Shown here: in pieces, positions 19,378 through 28,431 of the stretch
How positions within the stretch are numbered: the first letter of the stretch is position 1
Layout of the letters: every line of letters starts with the position of its first letter
NCBI GenBank assembly: GCA_949430125.1
Contig: CASQMQ010000064.1
Location: forward strand, 1 to 33,886
Source of the DNA: an uncultured Pseudomonadales bacterium
Lineage (GTDB): Bacteria; Pseudomonadota; Gammaproteobacteria; Pseudomonadales; Pseudohongiellaceae
Length of the DNA: 33,886 nt
Direction: 5' to 3'
Notes under the pieces: model-generated
Database searches by the model: none
Told to the model about the DNA's origin: nothing
The model's input: only the letters and a program-made list of their open reading frames with translations
Made by a program: the position numbers and the translations under genes

Positions 19378-20124
19378 ATGCTTGAGACCGTATCATCTGA
19401 AAATGCCGACAGCGATGTCACCGCAATTCGCGGACAAGATATTGTCGCGAGTCTGGATGATATTCGTAAGACATATTATATGGGTGCGCTCTCGGTTGAG
19501 GTGTTGCACGGAATCAGCCTCGATTTTTATCAAGGCGACTATATCAGCATAATGGGTCCATCCGGTTGTGGTAAGTCGACGCTGATGAATATCCTCGGCT
19601 GTCTGGATCAGCCAACTGAAGGTAAGTACTTCCTCGGTGACCAGGATACTTCGAAGATGGAAGACGATGAATTGTCTAGTATTCGTGGTGCTAGGCTCGG
19701 ATTCATCTTCCAGTCCTACAATCTTATTCAACAACTAAACGTCTTAGAAAATATCGAGATGCCTCTGTTCTATCAAGGCTACTCCGAGGCAGACAGTCAC
19801 GAGATTGCTATGGGGCTAGCGGCTCGCGTTGGCTTGGACGACAGGGTCGATCACAAACCGTTTGAACTCTCTGGTGGACAGCAGCAACGCGTAGCGATTG
19901 CACGGGCATTGGCGGTCGACCCATTAATCATTTTGGCGGATGAGCCCACAGGAAATCTCGACTCTAAATCAGGCGCGGAAATATTAAATTTATTCGATGA
20001 GCTTCATGATCAGGGTAAGACTTTGATCATGGTGACACACTCAGATGAAATGGCGGAAAGATCGCAGCGCTTGGTTCGGCTGCGTGATGGGTTGGTGGAG
20101 AGCGATGACAGACGCAACGCTTAA
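19378..20124 (+). CDS. MacB/LolD-type ABC transporter ATP-binding protein
   Basis: A 248-residue ATPase with Walker [10 protein letters not shown] (about 60-68), Q-loop FIFQSYNLI, signature LSGGQQQR (about 164), Walker B IILADEP, D-loop GNLDS and H-loop MVTHS. The sequence is of the MacB/LolD class, in which ATP hydrolysis drives mechanotransmission across the periplasm rather than passage through the membrane. About 25 extra N-terminal residues precede the domain. The gene overlaps the start of the FtsX-like permease by 20 bases, fixing that partner. With the TolC-like and HlyD-like proteins it makes a full tripartite exporter, for example for peptides, siderophores or antibiotics; the actual cargo is unknown. 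Confidence 0.93.
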   Translation: MLETVSSENADSDVTAIRGQDIVASLDDIRKTYYMGALSVEVLHGISLDFYQGDYISIMGPSGCGKSTLMNILGCLDQPTEGKYFLGDQDTSKMEDDELSSIRGARLGFIFQSYNLIQQLNVLENIEMPLFYQGYSEADSHEIAMGLAARVGLDDRVDHKPFELSGGQQQRVAIARALAVDPLIILADEPTGNLDSKSGAEILNLFDELHDQGKTLIMVTHSDEMAERSQRLVRLRDGLVESDDRRNA

Positions 20125-21466
20125 TTCTCCTAAAACAGGTTCGCGCCTGAACAGAAGTCCTAGTCTCGCTAAAGGATTTAATTTCGTTCGCTTCAAGAAA
20201 ATCACCGAAGTGGGCATCAAAAGTATCTATTCTCATGGACTGCGGTCTCTGCTTACGGTGCTGGGCATCGTAATTGGAGTGGCGGCGGTGATCGCCATGC
20301 TCGCGGTAAGCGAGGGTGCAAGCTATGAGGCGCAGCAGCAATTCCGCGATTTGGGTGCGAGCAATATACTCGTAAAGAGTGTGAAGCCTGCCGAGGTAGA
20401 GGAGAGCAGTCGCAGCGGTTTCGGTCCGCCTCAGGCTATCGTCTACGGCTTAACCACAGCCGACATTACTACAATCCGCAATTCGATTCCCGGCATAAAC
20501 AATGTCATCGCGTCGCGCATTGTTAAGAAGAATGTGTGGAACGGCGGGCTTAATATCAACACGGACGTAGTCGGTACGTCGGTGGACTATCCCGTCTCAC
20601 GTAACTACAACCTAAGAGCTGGACGCTTCTTTAGTGAGTCGGAGATGCGCGATCATGGCAATGTCGTCGTTCTTGGCGATGAAGTAGCGCAGGCGCTGTT
20701 TCCCATAGATAACCCGCTAGGCAAGACCATACGAATAGACAGCGACTATTACAATATAGTCGGCATCATGGAGTCTGAGGGGTTTTCGAACCTCGGCCAA
20801 AATCAGGCAGGCAGTTCCAATTCCGCACCTAGCCGAATTTTTATACCTTTCACTTCGTCTAAGAGTCGTTTCGGTGAAACAACTACACGCCAGACGGCAG
20901 GTGGCGTCGAATCCGAGACCGTCGAATTGCACGAAGCGATAATTCAGGTTGAAGGGCAGGATGGAGTCATCGAGGTCGGTGAGATCATTGATCAAATCTT
21001 GCAGCGTAGGCACAAGGATATCGACTACGCAATAGAGGTGCCACTCGCTCTGTTGCGGCAGGCCGAGGAGAGTGCGCTTCGTGATCAGATCGTAGCTGGA
21101 GCCATCGCCGGCATCTCACTGCTGGTAGGCGGCATCGGCATCATGAATATCATGCTCGCCAGTGTAACCGAGAGAACCAGAGAGATTGGCATACGTCGCG
21201 CGCTCGGTGCTAAGCGTAAAGACATCATCATGCAGTTCCTGATCGAGGCGGTTATTCTTTCGGGTGTGGGTGGTCTCATTGGTGTGGTGTTAGGAATTGC
21301 CATTCCTTTTATCATCTCCGCGTTTTGGGGCATGACCACTATTGTCACGCCGCTCGCCCCGATCTTGGCATTTTCAATCTCGGCACTGATCGGTGTGATC
21401 TTCGGCATCTATCCCTCCATCCGCGCAGCGGATATGGACCCCGTGGAAGCATTGCGACACGAATAG
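20105..21466 (+). CDS. MacB/FtsX-family ABC transporter permease
   Basis: A 453-residue permease with the MacB topology: an N-terminal cytoplasmic segment, helix one (about 48-67, SLLTVLGIVIGVAAVIAMLA), a large periplasmic MacB core domain (about 70-320), and three C-terminal helices. The cytoplasmic motif TERTREIGIRRALGAKRKDI and the ending AADMDPVEALRHE are hallmarks of the FtsX/MacB group. ATG 20105 is preferred over one at 20045 because it follows GGTGGAG and overlaps the ATPase gene by 20 bases. It works with the ATPase upstream. Last gene of the operon; the remnant that follows is not part of it. Confidence 0.92.
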   Translation: MTDATLNSPKTGSRLNRSPSLAKGFNFVRFKKITEVGIKSIYSHGLRSLLTVLGIVIGVAAVIAMLAVSEGASYEAQQQFRDLGASNILVKSVKPAEVEESSRSGFGPPQAIVYGLTTADITTIRNSIPGINNVIASRIVKKNVWNGGLNINTDVVGTSVDYPVSRNYNLRAGRFFSESEMRDHGNVVVLGDEVAQALFPIDNPLGKTIRIDSDYYNIVGIMESEGFSNLGQNQAGSSNSAPSRIFIPFTSSKSRFGETTTRQTAGGVESETVELHEAIIQVEGQDGVIEVGEIIDQILQRRHKDIDYAIEVPLALLRQAEESALRDQIVAGAIAGISLLVGGIGIMNIMLASVTERTREIGIRRALGAKRKDIIMQFLIEAVILSGVGGLIGVVLGIAIPFIISAFWGMTTIVTPLAPILAFSISALIGVIFGIYPSIRAADMDPVEALRHE

Positions 21467-21500
21467 CAATGCCTAGATAAAATTGAAAGGCGAATGACAG

Positions 21501-21623
21501 AATATTGACTACTTGTCTCGAATCGAAACGGAAACCAAAGATACCAAGGTCGCTATTCTCGTCAATGGCAAAGAGTTACCGATTAGCCTCAGCGGCTAGG
21601 GAAGTCTGAAGAAGCTTCTGTAG
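21501..21623 (+). pseudogene. Remnant of a LytTR-type DNA-binding domain
   Basis: A frame without start reads NIDYLSRIETETKDTKVAIL then VNGKELPISLSG, a stop (TAG), and SLKKLL. This resembles the C-terminal end of LytTR DNA-binding domains, where a Tyr usually follows the SG; here TAC or TAT appears to have become TAG. A stop lies directly upstream. It is probably the last third of a lost LytTR response regulator, perhaps once the regulator of the export operon. The identification rests on a short segment. Confidence 0.5.
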
Positions 21624-21754
21624 GCAGCTTGAATGATAAATGGGGTGCTGCCAAGTTAACTCTCAAACAGTCAAAAATTTGCTGCATCACCGAATCCAAT
21701 GGGTACAAGCGCCATAGGATTCCGGTGGAGAAATTTTCGGGATCCCTTTGATTG

Positions 21755-23032
21755 CTAGTCAATAATCGCCTGCTGCACGGCATTCTCAAAGTCACTCTGT
21801 GCAGGTCCGTAGGGCTGCTGCAGCATGATAACTGCCGTTAGCTCTTCCGCTGGATCGGTATAGGAGCGGGTGCCGAATGCGCCGCCCCAACCAAAGGCGC
21901 CTGAGCTGCGTCGTGTATTGGATACTATTGGATCTTCTACCACGGCTACGGTATAGCCAAATCCCTGCCCCCTGACATTCCGTCTTATTCCTTCATAGAG
22001 GTCGCCCGCTTGGTTGCTGCCCATCATGCGAACCGTGCGCGGGCTTAAAAGACGATTGCCGAATAGCTCACCGCCGTTAACCAGCATCTGTTCGAAGCGC
22101 AGGTAATCTGCAGCGGTACTATTGAAACCGTAGGAACCGGAGAAGTATGTCGTGTCAGGTACATCGAAGAAGGGTGCCATGTCGCGATCAGAGATTACTA
22201 CTCGGCGGTCCGCGTATTCTTCCGGCACGTTCCACCAGGTGTTGTTCATGCCTAGGGGTTCGAATATGCGCTCCTTCACGAACTGGTCGAAGGGTAGGCC
22301 GGATTCAATCTCGATGATGCGGGCAACCACATCCAGTGCCGTGCCGCCACTGTACTGCCAGCGCGTACCCGGTTGGAAATCAAGCGCGTAACTGCCGTAC
22401 TTAGGCACCGTGTTTGCCAGCGTTGCGCCCGGGCTGCGATCGGCTTGTGTTGAGATAGCAGAGCCTAGACCGCTGCTTGCCAAGCCGGAGGTATGAGTGA
22501 GTATGTCATGCACGGTGATTTGTCGATGTGCGGGCACGAGTCGATATTCCGGGAGGTTTTCACGATCTATGCGCATCGGGCTGATGTTTTCATCATAGGG
22601 GTCCGCGAGTACCGCCACTTCTATATTCTCGAATTCTGGAATCCACTTTGATACCGGATCGGTAGGACGGATTAGGCCTTCCTCTATCATCATCATAGCG
22701 GCAACGCCAAGCACCGGTTTGGTGGAGCTCATCATGATGAAAACATTGTCATCAGTCATGGGCCGGTTGTTGGGAACGTCCATCAGGCCGTGGGACTGGA
22801 AGTGCACGAGTTTTCCACGCCTAGCCACGACAGTTACCGCACCTTGAATGTTACCGGCATCAATATGCCTCTGCATGGCTTGATTGATGCGCTCGAGACG
22901 CTCACTGGACATGCCCACATCCTCGGCGCTTGAGGCCCAAGGGATCTCCTGGGCCGAGGCCACGCTGACGGCCAGTGCCGCGAATAGGGAAACAAAGACT
23001 ACTGGTAGGTTTCTCAGGGGCTTTATGCTCAT
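21755..23032 (-). CDS. Class-C beta-lactamase-family serine hydrolase
   Basis: A 425-residue exported hydrolase. The signal peptide ends at about residue 28 (SVASAQ). The catalytic SxxK is SSTK (Ser102, Lys105) within FIMMSSTKPVLGVAAMM; the usual Y-x-N is represented by YSG in GTRWQYSGGTALDVVARI. A late glycine-rich segment (SSGAFGWGGAFGTRSYTDP) takes the place of the KTG box. This pattern is common to EstB-like esterases and DD-peptidase-like enzymes as well as AmpC, so resistance to beta-lactams should not be assumed. It is convergent with the export operon and followed upstream by a 213-base gap. Substrate unknown. Confidence 0.88.
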   Translation of the reverse strand: MSIKPLRNLPVVFVSLFAALAVSVASAQEIPWASSAEDVGMSSERLERINQAMQRHIDAGNIQGAVTVVARRGKLVHFQSHGLMDVPNNRPMTDDNVFIMMSSTKPVLGVAAMMMIEEGLIRPTDPVSKWIPEFENIEVAVLADPYDENISPMRIDRENLPEYRLVPAHRQITVHDILTHTSGLASSGLGSAISTQADRSPGATLANTVPKYGSYALDFQPGTRWQYSGGTALDVVARIIEIESGLPFDQFVKERIFEPLGMNNTWWNVPEEYADRRVVISDRDMAPFFDVPDTTYFSGSYGFNSTAADYLRFEQMLVNGGELFGNRLLSPRTVRMMGSNQAGDLYEGIRRNVRGQGFGYTVAVVEDPIVSNTRRSSGAFGWGGAFGTRSYTDPAEELTAVIMLQQPYGPAQSDFENAVQQAIID

Positions 23033-23147
23033 GTTCTGCTCGCCTCGACGCTTTTTATTGAATTGATGTTAATCCAGAGACTACCGCAAATTATTGCAAA
23101 AGGGGACTGGTGATTCGGTGAAACGGGAGAGAAATAAGGGGAATGCA

Positions 23148-23166
23148 GGGGTTGAACTTTGACCCC
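23148..23166. repeat. REP-like hairpin
   Basis: GGGGTTGAACTTTGACCCC folds into a hairpin (GGGGT paired with ACCCC, extended by wobble and A-T pairs). It sits in the gap between the serine hydrolase and the LRR gene. The sequence style resembles GGGGT...ACCCC REP elements of proteobacteria, from memory. Confidence 0.4.
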
Positions 23167-23245
23167 CGCGGTTCATTTCTTCAATGGGATTGTAGAGCGA
23201 TGAATATTTTCTCAAACCCCATATTGCCGATACAGCTACCAGTTT

Positions 23246-24310
23246 TTATCTTTGTCTGGTGGCCGTGGCGCAAGATGAAAACAGTTCAGTGCGAACCTCC
23301 ACGCCTTTTTCTGCCAGTAGTGCCTGGTCTGCGCACGACACATTAGTGTGTCTTAGCTCGACAATATCCCCTGAGCCAATGCCGGGGTTCTCAAACAGCG
23401 CTTGAATATTGCCTAATTCAGGGTTGAATCGAAGATCGAGCTGCATCAGGTTTGTTAGTCCACTAAGCGGGGTAATGTCGGTTATGTCGTTACCCGTGAG
23501 TTCGAGATACTGCAAAGTAGCGAGTCCACGTAGCGGGCTGAGATCGGTAAATGAGTTTGCCGCTAATCGCAGTTCAATAAGAGAAGTTAAACCACTCAGT
23601 GGTGTCAGATCGCTTATGTCTTGCGTGTGAATATTAAGGTCTACAAGGTTGGTAAGTTTTGCCAACGGACTAATGTCGGTAACGGCGTTAGTAAAGAGTA
23701 AGCCTGTTGCTCCCATATGCGTTCTAGGGTTTTGTCCGCCGATGAAGTCTCCGTGGCGATGCATCCGAAGCACTCTCAATTCGGTAAGCTCACTTAGGGC
23801 ACTGATATCGGTCAAGGGATTCTCGGCGATACGTAACCTGACCAGCTTGGTCAAACCACGCAGAGGGCTGATGTCAGAAATCCAGTTTGTGTGTAAGTTT
23901 AGGTTTATCAAGTCGGTCAAGCCAGCCAGTGGGCTAATGTCGGAGAGGCCGCGGTTTCGTAGAGCGAGGTCGGTTAAGCCTGTGAGGTTCTGAATTCCGG
24001 AAAGGTCATGAAACAGATGTTCAGGGTCTCTCCATTCAGGAGACCCTGAAACCGATCGTCTAGCGCCCACACCAGAAGCATCCAGATTGGTTAATTGCGC
24101 TACTTGGCCACAGCTAAGAGTGTCCTGTGGTCCTCGGGATAAAGCCTCACGCACTTCACTTTCCAGCACGGCATCTGCAAAGGTCACTATGTCAGAAGCA
24201 GTATGGTCTCGACAATTGTCAGAGGGTTGCAGAACTTGTTGGCCCCAAGCACCAGAGCAAAGGGCGAGCGACAGTGCAGTTAAAGATAAGTTTCTAAAAA
24301 AATGTTTCAT
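23246..24310 (-). CDS. Exported leucine-rich-repeat protein, internalin-like, copy 2
   Basis: A 354-residue exported protein. The signal peptide ends around SGAWGQ (residue 24). An N-terminal cap (DNCRDHTASDIVTFAD, then TLSCGQVAQL) with two conserved cysteines precedes about nine 22-residue repeats of the bacterial type L-x-x-L-x-x-L-x-L-x-x-N-x-I-x-D-I-S-P-L, for example LTDLINLNLHTNWISDISPL and LATLQYLELTGNDITDITPL. A C-terminal cap carries two more cysteines. Such proteins form a curved solenoid used for protein binding at the surface or in the periplasm. It is a tandem paralogue of the next gene upstream, with 96 bases between them, and shares both caps. No enzyme domain or anchor is seen. 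Confidence 0.88.
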   Translation of the reverse strand: MKHFFRNLSLTALSLALCSGAWGQQVLQPSDNCRDHTASDIVTFADAVLESEVREALSRGPQDTLSCGQVAQLTNLDASGVGARRSVSGSPEWRDPEHLFHDLSGIQNLTGLTDLALRNRGLSDISPLAGLTDLINLNLHTNWISDISPLRGLTKLVRLRIAENPLTDISALSELTELRVLRMHRHGDFIGGQNPRTHMGATGLLFTNAVTDISPLAKLTNLVDLNIHTQDISDLTPLSGLTSLIELRLAANSFTDLSPLRGLATLQYLELTGNDITDITPLSGLTNLMQLDLRFNPELGNIQALFENPGIGSGDIVELRHTNVSCADQALLAEKGVEVRTELFSSCATATRQR

Positions 24311-24406
24311 TACTATATTCCTTGCTTGGGTTCCGTCTAAATACTAAAGCACTATTGTCTTGTTTGAATGCTGGAGATATTTCAAACTCTGGCCAATTTG
24401 ATAGGT

Positions 24407-25693
24407 TCAGAAGTTCTGATCATCTTCCAGCCTTCGACCATCACAGGCTGAGCCATTTATCGCAGTGACTCTGAGCAGATTGACTCCCAAGTTGGCAAAA
24501 GCGTCCATGTCGGAGCAAGGAGTATAGGTGAAGCGTAGGTCGAGTTCGTCGCCTTCACCGATGCCCTCGTTCAATAGCAGTGGTTGTACATTATAGAGGG
24601 ACCAGTTCTGAGCTAGGCTCAACTCTCTAAGCTGATTTAGGCCGGCGAGGGCGCTCACGTCAGTGATGTCGTTGTTCTCTAAACGTAGGACCTGCAATGC
24701 GTTGAGTCTACGCAGCGGCGCGATGTCCTCAATATTGTTGTTGCTGAGAAACAGATATCTCACGCCTATCATGTCCTGAAGAGGGCTAACGTCGGAGATG
24801 GCGTTGCCATCCAAGCTAAGTTGCACCAGGGCCGGCTTACCTCTTAGTGCGCTAAGGTCTTCTATCTGGTTGTTGTTAGCCCACAATAAAGTCAGTTCAT
24901 TCATATTCGCTAGCGCACTAATGTCTTTAATTTGGCTTTCATAAATACGCAGATGGGTGAGTTTGGTGAGATTGGCCAGCGCACTAATATCAGAAATAGC
25001 ATTGAGGTGAATGCGCAGCAAGCGCATTTCGGTGAGCCTCGCAAGCGGACTGATATCAGTGATTCCATTGAATACTACGTTAGGGTCGCGTCCATCGTCC
25101 ATATCGAGATAATGTTGGAGTTGCTGGGGATACAGGCCATGTACATGCAGTCTTCGAAGCTTAGTTAGTCTCGCCAATGGGCTAATATCGAAGATCGGGT
25201 TCTCACTGACGATAAGCTGTTCGAGATTGGTCAGTTCACTTACCGGGCTAAGGTCGCTGAACCAATTAGTATGCAAGTTCAAGGTAACGAGATTAGTCAG
25301 AGTGCGAAGGGGGCTAATGTCAGTAATGAGTCGATTGATCAGGTTGAGTCTGGTTAGGCCTGTAAGGTTCTGGATTCCCTCCAGGCTTTCGAAAGGTTTT
25401 TCTGGCGAGGGTCGTAAGGTGCCGCCGTAAACTACGCGCTCAATGGTAGTCCCCACAATCAGTTGTTCTAACTTGGCTGCTTGTCCACAGGTTAGTGCTG
25501 TCCGCGTATCCAAACCTATCGCTTCATGAACAACTTCCGCTAAGTCTGGATCGGCAAAGGTGACGATCGCATCCGCCGAAAAATCCCGGCAATGATCCGT
25601 AGGTGATAGCGTGGTTTGAGCTTGCGTGTTTATGAAAGGGAAGCACATTAGCAGCAGAGTAATCAGGATCGATATGTGGCGGCGAGAATTCAT
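24407..25693 (-). CDS. Exported leucine-rich-repeat protein, internalin-like, copy 1
   Basis: A 428-residue exported solenoid protein with the same plan as its neighbour: signal peptide (FPFINTQAQ end), Cys-containing cap (DHCRDFSADAIVTFAD and LTCGQAAKL), about twelve 22-residue LRRs such as LVTLNLHTNWFSDLSPV and LQVLRLENNDITDVSALAGL, and a C-terminal cap with DLRFTYTPCSD. It has three or so more repeats than copy 2, so the pair differs by repeat gain or loss after duplication. The ligand is unknown. The two genes are probably one operon. Confidence 0.88.
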   Translation of the reverse strand: MNSRRHISILITLLLMCFPFINTQAQTTLSPTDHCRDFSADAIVTFADPDLAEVVHEAIGLDTRTALTCGQAAKLEQLIVGTTIERVVYGGTLRPSPEKPFESLEGIQNLTGLTRLNLINRLITDISPLRTLTNLVTLNLHTNWFSDLSPVSELTNLEQLIVSENPIFDISPLARLTKLRRLHVHGLYPQQLQHYLDMDDGRDPNVVFNGITDISPLARLTEMRLLRIHLNAISDISALANLTKLTHLRIYESQIKDISALANMNELTLLWANNNQIEDLSALRGKPALVQLSLDGNAISDVSPLQDMIGVRYLFLSNNNIEDIAPLRRLNALQVLRLENNDITDVSALAGLNQLRELSLAQNWSLYNVQPLLLNEGIGEGDELDLRFTYTPCSDMDAFANLGVNLLRVTAINGSACDGRRLEDDQNF

Positions 25694-25763
25694 GGGGTCT
25701 CCATTGTTATTGTAAGATTTCTTAACTATAGCGGTAATCGATGCAGTAATTTAACGATAGCTA

Positions 25764-26759
25764 TCAATCAGTAAAATTAATTTCGCTGACGGCGATGCCG
25801 CTCTCACCCGCAACTGAATAGAGTAGATAGGTTTTGTCATCTTCGGAATAGATGGCTGGATCTCTGAGTTGGTGAACCCGCTCATCGATGTAGCCTCCTC
25901 TTGAAGCTTCCAAAGGCAAATCGGCTCCTTCGTAATCCATTTCAGGCCGCATTACTTCTATCGGCTCACTTGCAGTCCATTCATTCCAGTCATCTTTTAA
26001 CTCGATCGTAGAAAGCATTATGCGTTCCGGTTCGTCGCCCCGATTAGTGAAGAATACATAGAGGCGTCCATCTCGAATCAGCAGAGCCGAATGACGCATG
26101 TTAGGGGTAAAAAATTGGGGGCCCGCCTCGAAATTCGTCAAGCCGTCGCGAGAGCGGAAAAGGTAACCTGGCATGCTCATGGCATAGTGAAAATTCCCGT
26201 GCTCTATCACGCGAAAGTAGGCGCGACCTAAATCTTCCTCTCTGCCTTCGAAGTGAATGCCGTCTTCAGACACAGCTGCACGTGTGAATTGTCTGCCTTC
26301 ACTTTGGCCATGGTAATACATCACTATTTGTTGAAGGTCTTCCCGCACTTGTACGTCAGGTGATGCAATATGAGCATACAGGGCTCCGGTTCTACCTGGC
26401 CTATGTGAGCAGGGCGGGCAAGTAGTGGGGAAGAATGAGTCTTCGAGCTTTAAGGAACCTGGTGAATGCACGATCCACGGGCCAGTGACTTCCTCGGCGT
26501 AGGCCATGCGAATGTAGGTGCCACGATGATCGGCAAAATACAGATAGTAGTTGCCTAGCGGATTCTCTACCCAATTGGGCACCTTGATCAACGTGGGGCC
26601 TTGGATATTGCCACCCATTCGAGTATCCATTTCGGGAGTGATGATGGGAGCATCGCCAAGGCGAGTGACAGTGATGTTGGCTGGCTCCGCAGCGTGCGCG
26701 GCAGAAGACAAGATAAATAAAGAGTATAGTAGCAGAGCTAATGTTTTAGTCGTTTTCAT
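25764..26759 (-). CDS. Exported GH43-like five-bladed beta-propeller protein
   Basis: A 331-residue exported protein. ATG 26759 gives a good signal peptide (TLALLLYSLFILSSAAHAA), better than the TTG 18 bases upstream. The repeats of the pattern YLYFADHRGTYIRMAYAEEV, GPWIVHSPGSLKLED, QIVMYYHGQSEGRQFTRAAV and LYVFFTNRGDEPERIMLSTI are like those of GH43/GH32/GH117-type glycoside hydrolase propellers, where each blade ends in a strand describing product or time-of-visit features. I could not place the catalytic Asp/Glu set with certainty, so hydrolase activity is unproven. It is divergent from the cytochrome/copper gene across a 195-base gap with a palindrome. Confidence 0.7.
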   Translation of the reverse strand: MKTTKTLALLLYSLFILSSAAHAAEPANITVTRLGDAPIITPEMDTRMGGNIQGPTLIKVPNWVENPLGNYYLYFADHRGTYIRMAYAEEVTGPWIVHSPGSLKLEDSFFPTTCPPCSHRPGRTGALYAHIASPDVQVREDLQQIVMYYHGQSEGRQFTRAAVSEDGIHFEGREEDLGRAYFRVIEHGNFHYAMSMPGYLFRSRDGLTNFEAGPQFFTPNMRHSALLIRDGRLYVFFTNRGDEPERIMLSTIELKDDWNEWTASEPIEVMRPEMDYEGADLPLEASRGGYIDERVHQLRDPAIYSEDDKTYLLYSVAGESGIAVSEINFTD

Positions 26760-26838
26760 GAATGAGCACCGGGGCAATGGAATCGAAAAACTATCTTAGA
26801 AGCCAAGAATTATCCAGTATTGGCAACAGAAATGTGAC

Positions 26839-26857
26839 GACAAGTCCGAGACTTGTC
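26839..26857. promoter_or_regulatory. Operator-like palindrome in the divergent promoter gap
   Basis: GACAAGTC-CGA-GACTTGTC is an exact inverted repeat with 8-base arms and a 3-base spacer. It sits directly before a possible plus-strand promoter (TTGGAA at 26858-26863, 19-base spacer, TATGCT at 26883-26888) of the cytochrome/copper monooxygenase gene. This is the size of a dimeric regulator site. The regulator is not in the window. Confidence 0.5.
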
Positions 26858-26954
26858 TTGGAAATTCTAGTTAAAAATGGGTTATGCTAAGTGGCAGCAA
26901 CTTAGAGAAGCCTTACAAACTCAGCTCAGATGATCTCCGCTAGAGGGAATGCAT

Positions 26955-28292
26955 ATGAAACTTATCAAATTAACGCTCGCAGCCTTTGCTGTGCTTGGGC
27001 TCCAGAGTGTATTCGCCCAAGATCAGATTTCCTACAACGAGCACGTGGCGCAAATCATCAATGAGAATTGCGTCGTGTGTCACCAGGAAGGCGGCATCGG
27101 CCCGATGCAGCTCACTAATTTTGATCAGGTACGCCCCTGGGCTCCGCTGATTCAACTGAAGGTGGCAAATCGAGAAATGCCTCCCTATGCCTATGACCAC
27201 GGCATTGGCATCCAGGAGCTAGTTGGGGACTGGCGCATGCAACAGGACGATATCGATACCATCGTGGCCTGGGTGAATGCTGGCTCCCCTCGAGGCGATA
27301 TTGACGTTATTGCACCTGTTGCTCAGGTGAAAACTCCAAGCCAATGGAACTTCGAAGCTGAACTTGGCGCGCCGGATCTGATCGTGCCTTCATCCTCCTA
27401 TGATGTCCCCGCCACCGGTAATGACCTGTGGATAAGAGAGATTGTTGACCCCAGATTAACTGCGGCAGTTGCCGAGCGCTGCATTAAGGCAGTTCAAGTG
27501 AAGCCTCGCGGAGATGCAGCGGCGGTAGTCCACCACGCAAATTCAATCATCTTTGTCGAAGACGAATACGGTGACCTTCGCCGAGATGGCATGCTCACTG
27601 AATACGCCATGGGCAAATGGGGCGAGAAAGTGCCTGGTGATGTCTGTAGGACTCTGCCTCCCGGCGCACAAATACAATGGAATATTCATAATTTCCCCGG
27701 TGGCGTTGGTGCAACCGCCAAAGGCGCGATGATCGAGGACAACGTGGTTGAAATTGGCCTGTGGTTCCACGATGAAGAATTCGGCGAGCAGGAAGGCGTC
27801 TACAGACAGACCCTGACAAACTACCGTATCGAGCAACAGGAAGATCTTATAATTCCACCTAACGGCTATCAAATGACGCAGGGCTTCCACACCTTTGACC
27901 ATCCTGTGCGCATCGATAGTTTCCAGCCCCATGGCCACCTGCGCATGAACGCCGCCTCTCTGGAGATTTTCTATCCCGAAACCGGCCGTACAGAGCCGGT
28001 CAGCCAGATCTCCAAATGGAGCGCTACTTGGCATCACAACCATATCTATGAACCCGATGTTGCTCCACTGCTTCCAGCAGGTGCAGTTCTAGTATTGAAG
28101 CAGTGGTATGACAATACGGCCGACAACCCCAATAATCCGGATCCTGATATGTGGGTTGTGGGCGGCAGTCGCACCGGCGATGAAATGACACACGCCTGGA
28201 TCGCCGTTACTCACCTTGACGATGAGGGCTTTGAGATTATGGTTGCCGAAAGAGAAGCCAAGCAGAAACGCTCCCTTGCAGGCAGTGACTGA
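26955..28292 (+). CDS. Cytochrome c fused to a copper type II (PHM-like) monooxygenase
   Basis: A 445-residue exported protein. ATG 26955 is chosen over the ATG at 26949 because GAGGGA lies at proper distance only from the former. The signal peptide ends at about residue 22. A cytochrome c-like domain follows with the haem motif CVVCH (39-43) and a likely axial Met75 in REMPPYAYD. The rest resembles the copper type II ascorbate-dependent monooxygenases (peptidylglycine hydroxylase/dopamine hydroxylase): adjacent His193-His194 in VVHHANSIIF, His245 in WNIHNFPGG, His326-x-His328 in QPHGHLRM and Met411 in GDEMTHAWIAV match the five His plus one Met that hold the two coppers. The cytochrome domain may replace ascorbate as electron donor (inference). 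First gene of a plus-strand cluster of exported redox proteins; substrate unknown. Confidence 0.78.
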   Translation: MKLIKLTLAAFAVLGLQSVFAQDQISYNEHVAQIINENCVVCHQEGGIGPMQLTNFDQVRPWAPLIQLKVANREMPPYAYDHGIGIQELVGDWRMQQDDIDTIVAWVNAGSPRGDIDVIAPVAQVKTPSQWNFEAELGAPDLIVPSSSYDVPATGNDLWIREIVDPRLTAAVAERCIKAVQVKPRGDAAAVVHHANSIIFVEDEYGDLRRDGMLTEYAMGKWGEKVPGDVCRTLPPGAQIQWNIHNFPGGVGATAKGAMIEDNVVEIGLWFHDEEFGEQEGVYRQTLTNYRIEQQEDLIIPPNGYQMTQGFHTFDHPVRIDSFQPHGHLRMNAASLEIFYPETGRTEPVSQISKWSATWHHNHIYEPDVAPLLPAGAVLVLKQWYDNTADNPNNPDPDMWVVGGSRTGDEMTHAWIAVTHLDDEGFEIMVAEREAKQKRSLAGSD

Positions 28293-28317
28293 TAAATTCT
28301 GCAGTCGTGACTGAAGA

Positions 28318-28351
28318 TTGATTGCGCCTCGCTAGATCGGGGCGCAATCAA
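28318..28351 (+). terminator. Hairpin after the cytochrome/copper gene
   Basis: An 11-base-pair stem (28318-28328 with 28341-28351, core GATTGCGCC/GGCGCAATC) and a 12-base loop lie 25 bases after the stop codon. No U-run follows, so termination, if any, would be incomplete or Rho-assisted. Confidence 0.45.
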
Positions 28352-28431
28352 GTCGTTGAGATATTGCGATAAGTAATCGGGCAGCTGTGAATCGCTAGTA
28401 GCTTCTGCCAGAAATATTGAGAGAACAGTTC

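Noticed and set aside
21623-21652. Hairpin GGCAGC...GCTGCC as a terminator of the export operon
   Set aside because: The arms are only six bases with an 18-base loop and no U-run.
21755-23032. Antibiotic-resistance beta-lactamase
   Set aside because: It has SxxK but YSG in place of Y-x-N and no clear KTG box; the broad esterase/peptidase family fits better.
23409-23993. Plus-strand open frames opposite the LRR gene, with repeated S-P-L-S-G-V patterns
   Set aside because: The repetition is a mirror of the LRR codons on the minus strand.
23246-25693. Periodic DNA repeats that might be taken for a CRISPR array or satellite
   Set aside because: The 66-base period matches 22-residue LRRs in an open coding frame, with no constant repeat/variable spacer pattern.
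27543-28043. Minus-strand open frame of 166 codons inside the cytochrome/copper gene
   Set aside because: The plus strand has all haem and copper motifs; the antisense frame has no recognisable domain or ribosome-binding site.
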